Origin: Pirellulales bacterium | Lineage (GTDB): Bacteria; Planctomycetota; Planctomycetia; Pirellulales; S012-138 | Assembly: GCA_028066245.1 (NCBI GenBank) | Contig: JALCBR010000022.1 | Location: 1 to 52,789, forward strand | DNA length: 52,789 nucleotides | Direction: 5' to 3' | Shown: piece by piece, positions 8,356-17,538 of the stretch | Position numbering within the stretch: position 1 is the stretch's first letter | Layout: the number at the start of each line of letters is the position of its first letter | Position numbers and translations under genes: made by a program | Notes under the pieces: model-generated | Seen by the model: the letters and a program-made list of their open reading frames with translations, nothing else | The model's database searches: none | Told to the model about the DNA's origin: nothing

Positions 8356-10641
8356 TCAAGCGGTTTGCTGGTCCGGGTAGCGCACACGGCCATGATAATA
8401 GGCGATCAATGACTTGATGAGAGAGTCCTCAACAGTTCGCAACTCTGTGAGGTTGATGCCACTTTCGTCAAACTGGCCGTCCATCAATCGCTTGAGCGAG
8501 ATTTCGCGGACGAGGCTTTCAATCCGTGCGGCGCCCGGCTCAACAAGCGTGCGGCTGGCGCTTTCGACTGAATCGGCCAACATCATCACTGCCGCCTCTT
8601 TCGTTTGCGGCTTTGGACCAGGGTAACGGAAGTCCTTTTCGTCAACTTCGCAGGAGTCTGGGTCCTGCTTGTGTTGTTCGTTGGCGCGTTCAAAGAAGAA
8701 GCGGACAAGTGTTGTTCCGTGATGTTGTTCGATGAAGTCAATGATTGGTCGGGGGAGGTGGTGCGTGCGGGCCAGATCTGCCCCGTCCTTGATGTGCGCA
8801 ATGATGATCAGAGTGCTCATTGCCGGAACGAGCGCATCGTGCCGATTCTCGCTCTCACCTTGGTTTTCAATAAAGTAGCCGGGCTTAAAAATCTTGCCAA
8901 TGTCATGGAAATACGCGCCAACGCGAACCAGCAAGCTACGAACGCCAATGGCTTCAGCGGCCGCTTCCGCCAATGAAGCCACATTGATGGAATGATTGTA
9001 AGTGCCTGGGGCGCGGTGGACCAATTCCTGCAGCAACGGATGTGAGGCATTGCCCAACTCCAGCAGACTCAAATCTGTGAGCACGCCAAAGAGCCATTCT
9101 AAGATGGGGAGCAATCCCGTAATAAGGAAACCAGAGCCCACTGTCCACAGTGCCAAAAGCGTTGCGGAGGTCAGCAGGCTGAAGTCGAGCGTTCGTCCGG
9201 CGACCACGCCTAGGACAATCGCCAACACAAAGCCGATGCAGCTGCACAAGCTGCTAATGCCGATCAACCGTAACCGACTGCGAATCGGGTTGAGTGTAAG
9301 GATCGCACAGGCGGTAACTCCCATCAATTGGAAGTACTCCCACATCTGCATCCCTGCGGTCAATGTCAGCACAGTTGCCACCGCCAGGCTGAGCCACATC
9401 GACAGATGTCTGCCAAAGGCGATCGTCATGGAGACGCCAAAGATGTAAAGCGGCACAACCTCCGCTTGCCAGTTCTTGCCTCGCAGCCAATAGCCGACCA
9501 TGGTGGCCGCGAGCGCAAAGCCCAAGGCGAGAAAGAAATTTCGCCAACTAGCCAACTTCGTCCGGTGTCGGGCGAGAATATACCCCCAGCACAACCCCAC
9601 AATCGCCAGGATCAGCGACACCACTGAAACTCCGCGGACCAGACGATCCACGGTCAGGTAGTTTGACTCCAGGAACGCCTGGTGCTCATGGGTGAGCAGT
9701 GCCAACTCCAAGGCATCAATCGGCTTCTCCGCCTCGACGATGTGTTGCCCATCCACGTATTTGTCGAGCACTGGTTGCACGGCCGCCGCTGCGCGATCTT
9801 GCCAAGAAGCGGTGAGTTCTGCATCCAAGCTGAGCGTTGTTTGTGGTAGGCGGTCACGCAGAAAGAGCGCGATGCTGGCCGCTATCGGCGCCGTTTCAGT
9901 TCGCGATTCGAGTTCTCGCTCCAGCCAGTTCAACCGGTCTGTTAAGCGAACGTCCTGTACGGCAACGAGAATTGGCTCGCGATCCGTCACGCCATTTGGG
10001 ATGACGCCAACTTCGCTTTGGTTGGCTTGATCCAAAGGCAAGTTCTCGATCAAGCCAGTTCGGCTCAGCGCATCAAAGATTTGAGTGATGGCGCTGCGAA
10101 AGCGTTCCCAATTCTCCGTTCCGCTGATATGGCTTCGAAATTCATCGAACGCCGCGTTTTCGTTGTCGACTTCCGTCTCTTGTTGTCCATCACCTTGTGT
10201 GGTTTGAATCCGAAACTGAGCCCACAGTGATTCATTCTCGCGATTGAGTTCTTCCAGAGATTCTGTCGTACTGACAAGCGAAAGCTTGTTGAGCAACTCA
10301 TCTTGCAGTTGAGCCAATGACTGCACGTCGTTGCGATAGACCCGTGGGGCCGTCCGGCGAGCTTGGTTGCGAGCTTCGACGGTAGCCGGCTCGTTGGGAA
10401 CCTCAAACTCCACCCGTGAGATAATTGCCCGTCGAAAGATGTCTCCCTCGCGATACGCCATCGGAGGCACCCAGACTTGGGCAAAAACGCAGATCACAGC
10501 CACCACGGCCAGAATCGAAATCAATCGCACCAGCACATCCAGGCGGCGCAGTTCCGCGAGGGACCGGACCACACGATTGGGCGGCAGCCGTAGGGTGGCG
10601 ACACGTTCTGATCGCGTTCGTCTTTGTTGGGAGTGAGACAT
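8356..10641 (-). CDS. 7TM-HD family phosphohydrolase (PgpH/YqfF-like, likely cyclic dinucleotide phosphodiesterase)
   Basis: A 761-residue membrane protein with the full PgpH architecture: one helix near 36-56, a large extracytoplasmic 7TMR-HDED region (about 60-325), seven helices (about 330-510) and a cytoplasmic HD domain (about 535-690). The HD part carries RAPGTYNHSINVASLAEAA, the metal pair in AYFHDIGK (about 577-583), FIENQ and EQHHGTTLVRFF. In Firmicutes the homologue degrades c-di-AMP. Here that activity is inferred, since no c-di-AMP cyclase is visible in the window. It lies 36 bases after phoH and just before ybeY, and probably shares their transcript. ATG start with no evident Shine-Dalgarno sequence. 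Confidence 0.92.
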   Translation of the reverse strand: MSHSQQRRTRSERVATLRLPPNRVVRSLAELRRLDVLVRLISILAVVAVICVFAQVWVPPMAYREGDIFRRAIISRVEFEVPNEPATVEARNQARRTAPRVYRNDVQSLAQLQDELLNKLSLVSTTESLEELNRENESLWAQFRIQTTQGDGQQETEVDNENAAFDEFRSHISGTENWERFRSAITQIFDALSRTGLIENLPLDQANQSEVGVIPNGVTDREPILVAVQDVRLTDRLNWLERELESRTETAPIAASIALFLRDRLPQTTLSLDAELTASWQDRAAAAVQPVLDKYVDGQHIVEAEKPIDALELALLTHEHQAFLESNYLTVDRLVRGVSVVSLILAIVGLCWGYILARHRTKLASWRNFFLALGFALAATMVGYWLRGKNWQAEVVPLYIFGVSMTIAFGRHLSMWLSLAVATVLTLTAGMQMWEYFQLMGVTACAILTLNPIRSRLRLIGISSLCSCIGFVLAIVLGVVAGRTLDFSLLTSATLLALWTVGSGFLITGLLPILEWLFGVLTDLSLLELGNASHPLLQELVHRAPGTYNHSINVASLAEAAAEAIGVRSLLVRVGAYFHDIGKIFKPGYFIENQGESENRHDALVPAMSTLIIIAHIKDGADLARTHHLPRPIIDFIEQHHGTTLVRFFFERANEQHKQDPDSCEVDEKDFRYPGPKPQTKEAAVMMLADSVESASRTLVEPGAARIESLVREISLKRLMDGQFDESGINLTELRTVEDSLIKSLIAYYHGRVRYPDQQTA

Positions 10642-10677
10642 AGGACTGCCGGCACAGGAGTACCGTCGACCAGATTC

Positions 10678-11610
10678 TTATTTCTTCTCGTAGGCTTCCA
10701 CAATCTGCTGCACCAGCGGATTGCGGACGATATCGCGGTTCTTGAGGGTTACGTGAGCCAGGCGGCTGATATTCTTTAATCGATGCAAAGCATCGACCAG
10801 GCCGCTCCGCGCGTGATCTGGCAAATCGATTTGCGTTGTATCGCCGGATGCGACGATCTTGGAACCCATGCCCATCCTGGTCAAAAACATCTTCATTTGG
10901 GCAACGGTCGTGTTCTGCGCTTCATCCAGAATGATAAACGCTTCATTGAGTGTGCGGCCCCGCATGTATCCCAGCGGAATCACTTCGATCAAGTCCTGTT
11001 CGGTGTAACGCTGGATTTGATCGAAATCCATCATTTCCCGCAGCGCGTCCAGCAAGGGTCGAAGATACGGATTGATCTTTGCCTGCATGTCACCAGGCAG
11101 GAAACCCAGGCTCTCGCCAGCTTCGACTGCGGGTCGCACTAGCACCAGCTTGCGAATCTGGTTGTTGCGAAGCGCTTCAACAGCAGCGGCCACGGCCAGA
11201 TAGGTCTTTCCCGTACCGGCCGGTCCTTGGCAAAAGACAATGTCATTGTTGCGGATCGCGTCGATATAAGCTTGCTGGCCAGTCGTGCGAGCTTTGATCC
11301 GTCGCCCTGCCTGCATCACTTCGATCGGACTTGATTCCCATCGCGCGGCTTGGCCGGTCTTTTCTGAGATTGCCCTGGCGACGTCATCTGGTGTCACCGC
11401 ACCTTGACTGGCGATTTGATCGCTAAGTTGTTTGAGAATTTCGGTCGCCTGAGTAACGGCTTGCTCTTTGCCGCTGACGCGGATTTCTTGATCGCGCGTT
11501 GTAATCTGTACGCCCAATGACTCACGGATCACGCGAACATTCTGATCGCGGGGACCGAACAGTGGCAACACAGTCTTGGAATCGGTGACTGGAATTATTG
11601 ACTCAAACAT
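10678..11610 (-). CDS. phoH: PhoH-like P-loop ATPase
   Basis: A 310-residue PhoH-family ATPase, a helicase-like P-loop protein of the YbeZ type, which in E. coli partners YbeY in RNA handling. A KH-like N-terminal segment (about 20-75) precedes the ATPase. Walker A GPAGTGKT is at about 129-136 and Walker B reads FIILDEAQNT. LVRPAVEAGESLGFLPGD and VASGDTTQIDLP are family signatures. The frame also opens at a TTG at 11613, one codon earlier; I prefer the ATG at 11610. It is the first gene of the phoH-pgpH-ybeY-corC unit, and its neighbour ybeY supports a ribosome-maturation role. Confidence 0.93.
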   Translation of the reverse strand: MFESIIPVTDSKTVLPLFGPRDQNVRVIRESLGVQITTRDQEIRVSGKEQAVTQATEILKQLSDQIASQGAVTPDDVARAISEKTGQAARWESSPIEVMQAGRRIKARTTGQQAYIDAIRNNDIVFCQGPAGTGKTYLAVAAAVEALRNNQIRKLVLVRPAVEAGESLGFLPGDMQAKINPYLRPLLDALREMMDFDQIQRYTEQDLIEVIPLGYMRGRTLNEAFIILDEAQNTTVAQMKMFLTRMGMGSKIVASGDTTQIDLPDHARSGLVDALHRLKNISRLAHVTLKNRDIVRNPLVQQIVEAYEKK

Positions 11611-12122
11611 CAACCGAACATGTGTTGCCGTGGGCTTGAAAAACCCTTAATGAAAATCCATGCGGCGTATCGCACTGTTCCGCCGACCGCCGTGGACACA
11701 CTATCCCTCATGTGCTTATACCTTATGATTCGCTTTTGCTACCTGGATTGCAATCGCATTTCCGATAAGTGCTTTTATGCATGCACTTTACGGCGAACAA
11801 GTAATGCGAACCCAGGTGCTCTGTCGAATGTCGCCGTATCTTCCGGCGATTCCTGTAGCTCGGTCCCAAAGTCCGTCGAGAAATGCACTCTCTGAAATAC
11901 CAATCCGATTTTGCGGTCAACGTCTACAACGCACGTGCATCAATAACGTCATAAGTCATATTGCCGTAACCTGAACGCGCCGCACCAAGGCTGTCAGCTT
12001 AGGCTTGGAAAATCCTGTGCTCCCTCGACTTCCTTCCCCCATTTGGTGAGATTGTCTGCACGCTTCTCTGGTGTCTGTTTTCGACCGGGGAGAGATGCTC
12101 AACCTCAGCACGCGGAGCGATT
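11611..12122. other. Divergent intergenic region, phoH / UbiA-family gene
   Basis: About 510 bases separate two divergent genes. Part of it (11700-11800) is visibly AT-richer than the neighbours. A weak plus-strand pair, TGGACA at 11693 and TATACC at 11717 with an 18-base spacer, could be a promoter, but it lies 400 bases before the next gene. No gene, RNA motif or repeat could be supported. Confidence 0.35.
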
Positions 12123-13037
12123 GTGTCCCGCTTGAAGACGCTTGCCGAACTTGTCCGTCTCCCCAACGTTTTCTCGGCGATCGCCGATGTCCTGTTGGGA
12201 TTTTTTCTGGCTGCGGCGTTTGTCGAGAGCGCCCCCTGGGCAGCCTTGCCATTGGCGATCATCGCCTCGATCAGTTTGTACTGGTCCGGAATGGTGCTGA
12301 ATGATTTCTTCGATGCTGATGCTGACGCAGCCCAGCGCCCCACGCGTCCCATTCCGTCGGGACGGATCAGCCGCGGCAATGTGTGGCGACTTGGATTTGG
12401 ACTGTTGATTTTCGGTGTGGCCGTTGCCTGGCTGGCAACTCCGGTGGCGAATTCCGCGCGTCCAGGGTTGATTGCCATTTGTGTTGCGACATGCGTGCTT
12501 TGCTACGACGGCGGGTTGAAACGAACACCGATTGGTCCGTTGGCGATGGGAGCGTGCCGACTATTCAATGTTTTGCTGGGCGCGGCACTTGTCACCACAA
12601 GCGAGCATCCGTGGTTTCCTCTGGCGGTGTGGTGCGCGGCCAGCGGCGTCGCCACGTACGTTGTTGGCGTGACACTCTTTGCCCGTAAGGAAGCGGAAAC
12701 AAGCCCGAGACTTCAGCTTGTTTTCGCACTGCTGATCATGCTGACAGGTCTTGGATTGATCGCGGCCATTCCGGTCACAACAGGATTTCAAGACTTTCCC
12801 ATCCCGTATTGGTGGCTGGCTGTTGCGGGCTTTGGTGTGTTGATTGGATGGCGCGTTTGGCCGGCATTGCGTGACCCCAGTCCCGCTCGTGTCCAACCAA
12901 CCGTGGGAGGCTTGCTGAGATTACTAATCTTTCTCGATGCGCTAGCAATTTGCACCGCCAACACAGCCGTGGCGATTGTAATGCTGTCGCTCATCCCATT
13001 GGCCGCGCTGTGCGGTCGCTGGGCTTACAGTACATAG
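12123..13037 (+). CDS. UbiA-family prenyltransferase
   Basis: A 304-residue integral membrane protein with about eight or nine hydrophobic helices. UbiA enzymes transfer polyprenyl groups to aromatic or other acceptors inside the membrane. The first prenyl-diphosphate/Mg site is NDFFDADADA followed by RPIPSGRIS. The second conserved region is YDGGLKRTPIGPLAMGACR. This second block resembles the EboC-like subgroup rather than quinone-pathway UbiA or MenA, so the acceptor is unknown. The GTG start at 12123 has GGAG 5 bases upstream, which supports it. The gene is isolated and not next to quinone genes. Confidence 0.85.
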   Translation: MSRLKTLAELVRLPNVFSAIADVLLGFFLAAAFVESAPWAALPLAIIASISLYWSGMVLNDFFDADADAAQRPTRPIPSGRISRGNVWRLGFGLLIFGVAVAWLATPVANSARPGLIAICVATCVLCYDGGLKRTPIGPLAMGACRLFNVLLGAALVTTSEHPWFPLAVWCAASGVATYVVGVTLFARKEAETSPRLQLVFALLIMLTGLGLIAAIPVTTGFQDFPIPYWWLAVAGFGVLIGWRVWPALRDPSPARVQPTVGGLLRLLIFLDALAICTANTAVAIVMLSLIPLAALCGRWAYST

Positions 13038-13050
13038 CTCGCGTCAAGAA

Positions 13051-13806
13051 TCAGCGAGCCGCAGGCAGCAGCACTGGTTCTAATTCCGCATCAGGGTTTT
13101 GTGCTGCCCAAGATTGCCACGCAGCGGCAAGTTGCTCAACGCTTGAGAATCCATAGCACTCCTGTGCTGCCCGATCCCAGCTGGACTGTATCCCTCGTTG
13201 CGCGAACGCCACGAAGTCCGCGTGCGTTCCCCGGGATAACAAGTACCGCGTGAGCGATACGGAAACGGTATAGGCATGTTGATTCGTCGGTGAAATGTTC
13301 TCAGCGATCAACACATCGCGCAGCTTGGGCCACCGGCCTGTCTTGGCATATTCACGAATGAGCCTGCTGCGGATCTTCTTGGTACGCTCATCGTCGCAGA
13401 TGCTGGCAATCCCTTCGTTCGCCCAATGCGGAAAGGCGTCGCCGAACCGCGTTGCCAGCACAACATGAGTGATCTCGTGCGCGAGCGTAGATCCCAATGC
13501 CAATTCACTTTTGCTGGTGATCCAAACGAGATGATGCTCTCGGCTCCGTGAATTGATTGGCCAAGTAATCGCCTCATCCTTCTCATCTGACAAGCGGACT
13601 TGAATGATGGCAGGCCCCTCACCTAGGGGAAGTTCTTCTCCCAGCCAGGCGAGTGCTAACTCCCGACGATAGATTTCGGCTTGCTCTAGGACCTCAGCCG
13701 CGTATTCACGTGACGGTCCGTTGACAACGAAGTTCTCGCTACGGGCGATCCCCCAGTTCTCGGCCGGAGCAAGGAACGACAAGACCGCCAGTATCAGCGC
13801 TTCCAT
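13051..13806 (-). CDS. Secreted gluzincin-like putative metallopeptidase (DUF1570/peptidase MA-like)
   Basis: The 251-residue product (from 13806) begins with a short hydrophobic export signal (MEALILAVLSFLAPA). It carries a zinc-peptidase signature HEITH at 110-114 with a Glu in HWANEG at 131, the HExxH...E arrangement of gluzincins. Family resemblance is to the planctomycete DUF1570/peptidase MA-like group. A proteolytic role at the cell surface is inferred. AAGGA lies 7 bases before the ATG at 13806, which makes it a better start than the in-frame ATG at 13821. It converges with the UbiA-family gene, 14 bases apart. Confidence 0.78.
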   Translation of the reverse strand: MEALILAVLSFLAPAENWGIARSENFVVNGPSREYAAEVLEQAEIYRRELALAWLGEELPLGEGPAIIQVRLSDEKDEAITWPINSRSREHHLVWITSKSELALGSTLAHEITHVVLATRFGDAFPHWANEGIASICDDERTKKIRSRLIREYAKTGRWPKLRDVLIAENISPTNQHAYTVSVSLTRYLLSRGTHADFVAFAQRGIQSSWDRAAQECYGFSSVEQLAAAWQSWAAQNPDAELEPVLLPAAR

Positions 13807-13860
13807 GCGCGGTTCCTTCATTCATGGGTGGTTTGCGTGGTCGCCGGAGGGACGATTGCC

Positions 13861-15561
13861 TTAGCGGCGTTTGGGCAGCCGAAGTTCCACGCCTGCTTTG
13901 AACTCGTCAATCTGATCGCCCAACACATCCTTGTTGATTTCGTAGACTTCAGCCCACCTTGCGGCAGTCCCCAATTGTTCTCGGGCGATGCGAAACAGAT
14001 CGTCGCCTTCGCGTGTGACGTATGAGGAGAATGCTACACCCTTTGAGAAGCCACTCTCGCCAGTGGCACCAGCATGCATAACGCGAGAGTTATCTGCATC
14101 ATTCAACACCGCCTGTTGCACCTCCCCTTCCGCGTCGCTAGGCAGGGCAGCGTTCGTTACGGTTGTTGCCGGCGTGACTCCTAGTTTGGCATCCGGCGGG
14201 CACTTGCCAGGGTAGAGCTGTCGCAAAACGCCGGCCGCTGGCGCCCGCACAATGTCGCCGACTCTCAATCCATCAATGCGGGCGATGGTTTGACTGTTGT
14301 AAGCGTGCAGAGCTTCAAAATATCCGCCTTCTCCATAGGCTTTCTTGGCAATCGTCCAGAAGCTGTCTTCATGGCCGGCGACAAACTCGCGATCGGCCTC
14401 AGCCGTTTGTTTGTCGGACGATGGTCCAAGCGGGACGAGCCTCGCTCCCCCAAAGTTTGTTCGGGCAGGCGTTGCTTCTTGCGGCTGTGTCTCTTGTGGC
14501 TGATTTTTCCCAACGTCAGGGCGCGTTGAGTTAACCGGTTCCATGCGACGATTGCCACCAGCAGGCACGGTCCGAGCCACATGCCCGACCGGACGACTGG
14601 GGTAGAGTTCCCGTCCGCTTTGAGTCGTATTCAACCCAACGACGTCGTTGCGCTCAGCCAAAGCCGGACTCTTATCTATCCAACTTGAGCTCGGTGAGCG
14701 AAACGCCGGCGCTTCTGCAGAATCAATCGTCGTGGCTGCGGGAGAATTTTGGTCAAGCGGATTGGTGGACCGGTCAAGCCGTGGCAGTTCCGTTCCCGTT
14801 GTCGATCCCCGCGTGGCATAGCCTGGGATTGTCGAGCGACTCGATTCTGAGGTCGAGGGGAGGCTAGGAGTCCGTTCGCCAGAGAGGGTACTGCGCGTCC
14901 GGGCGAAAGGATCCGTCTCTTCGAGTGTTCCAGTGCTGGATGCACCGGTTGCGGCCCCGTCTGCTTGATCGGCTTGCGACCCATCTTCGCTGCGGTAGTC
15001 CGCGTATCGATCACCGCGCGCTTGCGGCCGGTAGCGATCCAGGAGCGACCCATCTCCGTTCTGTTCCGTAGGCCTATTCGACTGCTGGTTGGAACTGGTT
15101 GCCAACTGCGACCCGGCTGGGGAACCCCCATCATTTGATTGGTTTTCATTCGCGTAACGGCCATATCGATCTTCCGTTGATCCCATCGAATTGTCGGCAT
15201 AGCGTTCGCTGATTCCGTCTGACCCCTTCGGTGAGGAGTCCTGTCTGCTGCCTGTGCTGTGATTCAGCGAGCTTAACAACTGACTGCCACTGGTCAGGTC
15301 CCGCTTGTTGCTCTGTGCGTCGCTAGCCTGGTTGTCGCCATCGGCGGAGTTGGAATTTCCTTCGCCACCCTGTTTCGCGTTCGCTGCTTGTGTGCTGTCA
15401 GCTTTGGGCGGTCTGCGCCGTCCCTCTCCGTCATCGCCAGAGAAGTACCAACTGGCGATTGACCAAGACAATACACCCAAGATCACCGCTGATGCGGCCA
15501 GGCCGACTTTGCTGCGGAGAGAAAAGTGCGACAGTTTGGAAAGCATGCTCTTGATAGCCAT
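13861..15561 (-). CDS. Membrane-anchored protein with two C-terminal LysM-like domains
   Basis: A 566-residue protein with a basic N-terminus and one membrane helix (about 17-38). A long Ser/Gln/Asp/Thr-rich linker of low complexity (about 40-380) follows, then two LysM-like domains: about 388-440 (AGHEDSFWTIAKKAYG ... LRVGDIVRAP) and about 508-566 (REGDDLFRIAREQLG ... FKAGVELRLP). LysM modules bind N-acetylglucosamine glycans such as peptidoglycan, so a cell-wall-binding or scaffold role outside the membrane is likely. No catalytic domain was seen. It is separated by about 165 bases from the upstream methyltransferase gene on the same strand, with a strong hairpin between them. Confidence 0.83.
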   Translation of the reverse strand: MAIKSMLSKLSHFSLRSKVGLAASAVILGVLSWSIASWYFSGDDGEGRRRPPKADSTQAANAKQGGEGNSNSADGDNQASDAQSNKRDLTSGSQLLSSLNHSTGSRQDSSPKGSDGISERYADNSMGSTEDRYGRYANENQSNDGGSPAGSQLATSSNQQSNRPTEQNGDGSLLDRYRPQARGDRYADYRSEDGSQADQADGAATGASSTGTLEETDPFARTRSTLSGERTPSLPSTSESSRSTIPGYATRGSTTGTELPRLDRSTNPLDQNSPAATTIDSAEAPAFRSPSSSWIDKSPALAERNDVVGLNTTQSGRELYPSRPVGHVARTVPAGGNRRMEPVNSTRPDVGKNQPQETQPQEATPARTNFGGARLVPLGPSSDKQTAEADREFVAGHEDSFWTIAKKAYGEGGYFEALHAYNSQTIARIDGLRVGDIVRAPAAGVLRQLYPGKCPPDAKLGVTPATTVTNAALPSDAEGEVQQAVLNDADNSRVMHAGATGESGFSKGVAFSSYVTREGDDLFRIAREQLGTAARWAEVYEINKDVLGDQIDEFKAGVELRLPKRR

Positions 15562-15693
15562 CCCGCTCTCCTCTTCCTTTCGCCGTCCCAGTCATGACGG
15601 CGCTAACACCGCCGCAAGAGTTCCGCCGATCGAGCCTCCCCTTTGATATCAGGGCGAAATAATAGCGCTTGGCAGCGCATCGCCAAAGATCAG

Positions 15694-15725
15694 CTATGCC
15701 AGCAGTGGTGACAGTGCTGGCATAG
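15694..15725 (-). terminator. Long hairpin after the methyltransferase gene
   Basis: A perfect 11-bp inverted repeat CTATGCCAGCA / TGCTGGCATAG (15694-15704 with 15715-15725) with a 10-base loop starts 2 bases after the methyltransferase stop. No T-run follows on the minus strand, so it may be a Rho-assisted terminator, an mRNA-end stabiliser or a partial terminator before the LysM gene. Confidence 0.55.
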
Positions 15726-15727
15726 AA

Positions 15728-16894
15728 TCATGAGGCGCGCGTTTCGCGATGACGAGTACCGCAGGCAGCCAAGAATAACCCGGACTGGCGTGAGCGTTGG
15801 CCGTGACGGATGTCACGGCATATCACATCCTTGCAGAATGGGCTGAGCAAACGCTCAAAGTCCGCTGAGTAAAACCACGTTTCCCAAGGTTGTGATTGAG
15901 AGTCCGCTTGATATTCACGGTCTTTATCGATCACGAGAATCTGCCCGCCGGGACAGAGAGATCGGCACAACTCCACAACTGCTTGAACGGGCAGCAGAGC
16001 GTGTTCAAGCGCTTCAACGCAAAGCACGGCGTCAGCTTCGTTTGTCTCTACGGGAAGACACAACAAATGACCTTTCCGACATTCAAATTCGTCGGGCACA
16101 TGAGAGAGGGCTTTCGTGAATGCATCGACGCCGATCAAGTGCAAGTCAGGCCGAGCCATGCGAATCAACTTGAGGTACCTTCCCTTGCCACAGCCGACGT
16201 CAAGCAATCGCGCGTTTTTTGGCAACTCGCGGCACCATGCGAGAACCGCCACGGCGCGACCATCATTTGCAGAGATCTCAGCGGGAAACTCCCAGGCTGC
16301 ATCTCGGAAGGCCGTAGCTGCCTGATAGTGCGCCGCTTCAAGGAACATCAGGGTTGTTGACACATCGGCAATCGCGCCATCGGGCGTTTGAACGCTACGA
16401 AGATAACGGAGTGTTTCGTCTGCCCACTGATGCCGTTGTGGATCGTTTGTTTGATAGGCCTCTACCGCCATGCCTGCGAGTTGCCACGGCGTGTGATTCG
16501 CGGATTCGAGTGCATCTGCTCTCTTGTTCGATGTGATTGTGCGAGGTCCTTCACCCTTCGCCACAGGAGAGCCTTCTCTTGCTTTGGCGGGGTCTAAGAC
16601 CAAGCATTGAGCTATGGTTGTCAAATCTTTTTGCTCATATAGCCCAGCCACGCGCAGAGCTTGACCAGCTAACGTGCTCAATTTGTCTAAGCTCGGGTTT
16701 ATTGCAGAACATTGATTTGCTTGTATGCGATTGATCTCACGCACGCAATAATCATAGGCATCTTGAATGTGCCAGCGTGTCGGCATAGCCGGACCGTGGA
16801 TGATACGGCGCATTCTCCGTCTCAAAGCAATCGCCAACCGGCGCAGCCCTCTAGGAGATGTTGCAAATTCGTCGCCAGCTTGATGCTGTTCCAT
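15728..16894 (-). CDS. SAM-dependent class I methyltransferase with helical N-terminal extension
   Basis: A 388-residue protein. The C-terminal half (about 225-345) is a class I methyltransferase: motif I LLDVGCGKGRY at 230-240, GVDAF for the acidic ribose-binding position, then VLCVEALEHAL. This pattern is common in small-molecule, sugar or lipid methyltransferases. The N-terminal 210 residues are helical, and include LRYLRSVQTPDGAI (162-175), which recalls the QNxDG turns of alpha/alpha-toroid repeats. This suggests a substrate-presenting domain but is not proof. The substrate is unknown. ATG start. It lies upstream of the LysM gene on the same strand. Confidence 0.8.
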   Translation of the reverse strand: MEQHQAGDEFATSPRGLRRLAIALRRRMRRIIHGPAMPTRWHIQDAYDYCVREINRIQANQCSAINPSLDKLSTLAGQALRVAGLYEQKDLTTIAQCLVLDPAKAREGSPVAKGEGPRTITSNKRADALESANHTPWQLAGMAVEAYQTNDPQRHQWADETLRYLRSVQTPDGAIADVSTTLMFLEAAHYQAATAFRDAAWEFPAEISANDGRAVAVLAWCRELPKNARLLDVGCGKGRYLKLIRMARPDLHLIGVDAFTKALSHVPDEFECRKGHLLCLPVETNEADAVLCVEALEHALLPVQAVVELCRSLCPGGQILVIDKDREYQADSQSQPWETWFYSADFERLLSPFCKDVICRDIRHGQRSRQSGLFLAACGTRHRETRAS

Positions 16895-17125
16895 TGGGTT
16901 GTAAGAGTCGTTTGCCAGACCGACCTGTCCGTGAGAAAGTTGGCTGTCAATGACGTTGTGCGGTGACAGAGCGGATTATCGCGCAAATCTCGTTCAGCAG
17001 AAACAGCGGTTTAGCAGGCCATTCTCCGCGATCTCACCCTGCGGTATCCTGGCGTGTTAATGCAGGAGCACGGGGGCCGTGCGGTTGCCCATTTCGAAAT
17101 TCCACATCCCGCCAGGAAGCCTGTA

Positions 17126-17461
17126 ATGTCTGACTACATTCAGATCATGACGACGACAGATGACCGGTCGGTGGCTGATTCGATTGCGGAATCACTGGTG
17201 AAGCGGCGGTTAGCCGCCTGCGTTCAGGTGATCGGCCCGGTCCAAAGCACATTTCAGTGGGAGGGCAAGGTTCAAACGGCTTCCGAGTATCACTGCATTG
17301 CCAAGAGTCGAATCGATCTGTTCGCGCTGGCCGAGGTCGCCATTCGTGAGGCTCACAACTATGACGTGCCAGAGATTCTCTCGATTAAGATCAATGAAGG
17401 CTCCGTGGATTACCTCAAATGGATGGACGGCGTTCTCATGGACCCCTCGATCGAGTCATAG
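17126..17461 (+). CDS. cutA: CutA1-family divalent-ion tolerance protein
   Basis: CutA1 is a small trimeric PII-like protein linked to metal tolerance; its exact role is unsettled. The 111-residue sequence has the core features: ADSIAESLVKRRLAACVQVIG near the start, YHCIAKSR, and YDVPEILSI followed by YLKWM at the end. The open frame begins upstream at 17054, but the ATG at 17126 has AGGA 8 bases before it and gives the standard length, so I use it. It is followed after 77 bases by coaX. Confidence 0.9.
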   Translation: MSDYIQIMTTTDDRSVADSIAESLVKRRLAACVQVIGPVQSTFQWEGKVQTASEYHCIAKSRIDLFALAEVAIREAHNYDVPEILSIKINEGSVDYLKWMDGVLMDPSIES

Positions 17462-17538
17462 CCTCTGAGTCATCGTTTGTCGCAACCACTGGCTGGGAAG
17501 TGGCTTGTCCGGCGATGATCTGACGTGCCAGGTTTCCG

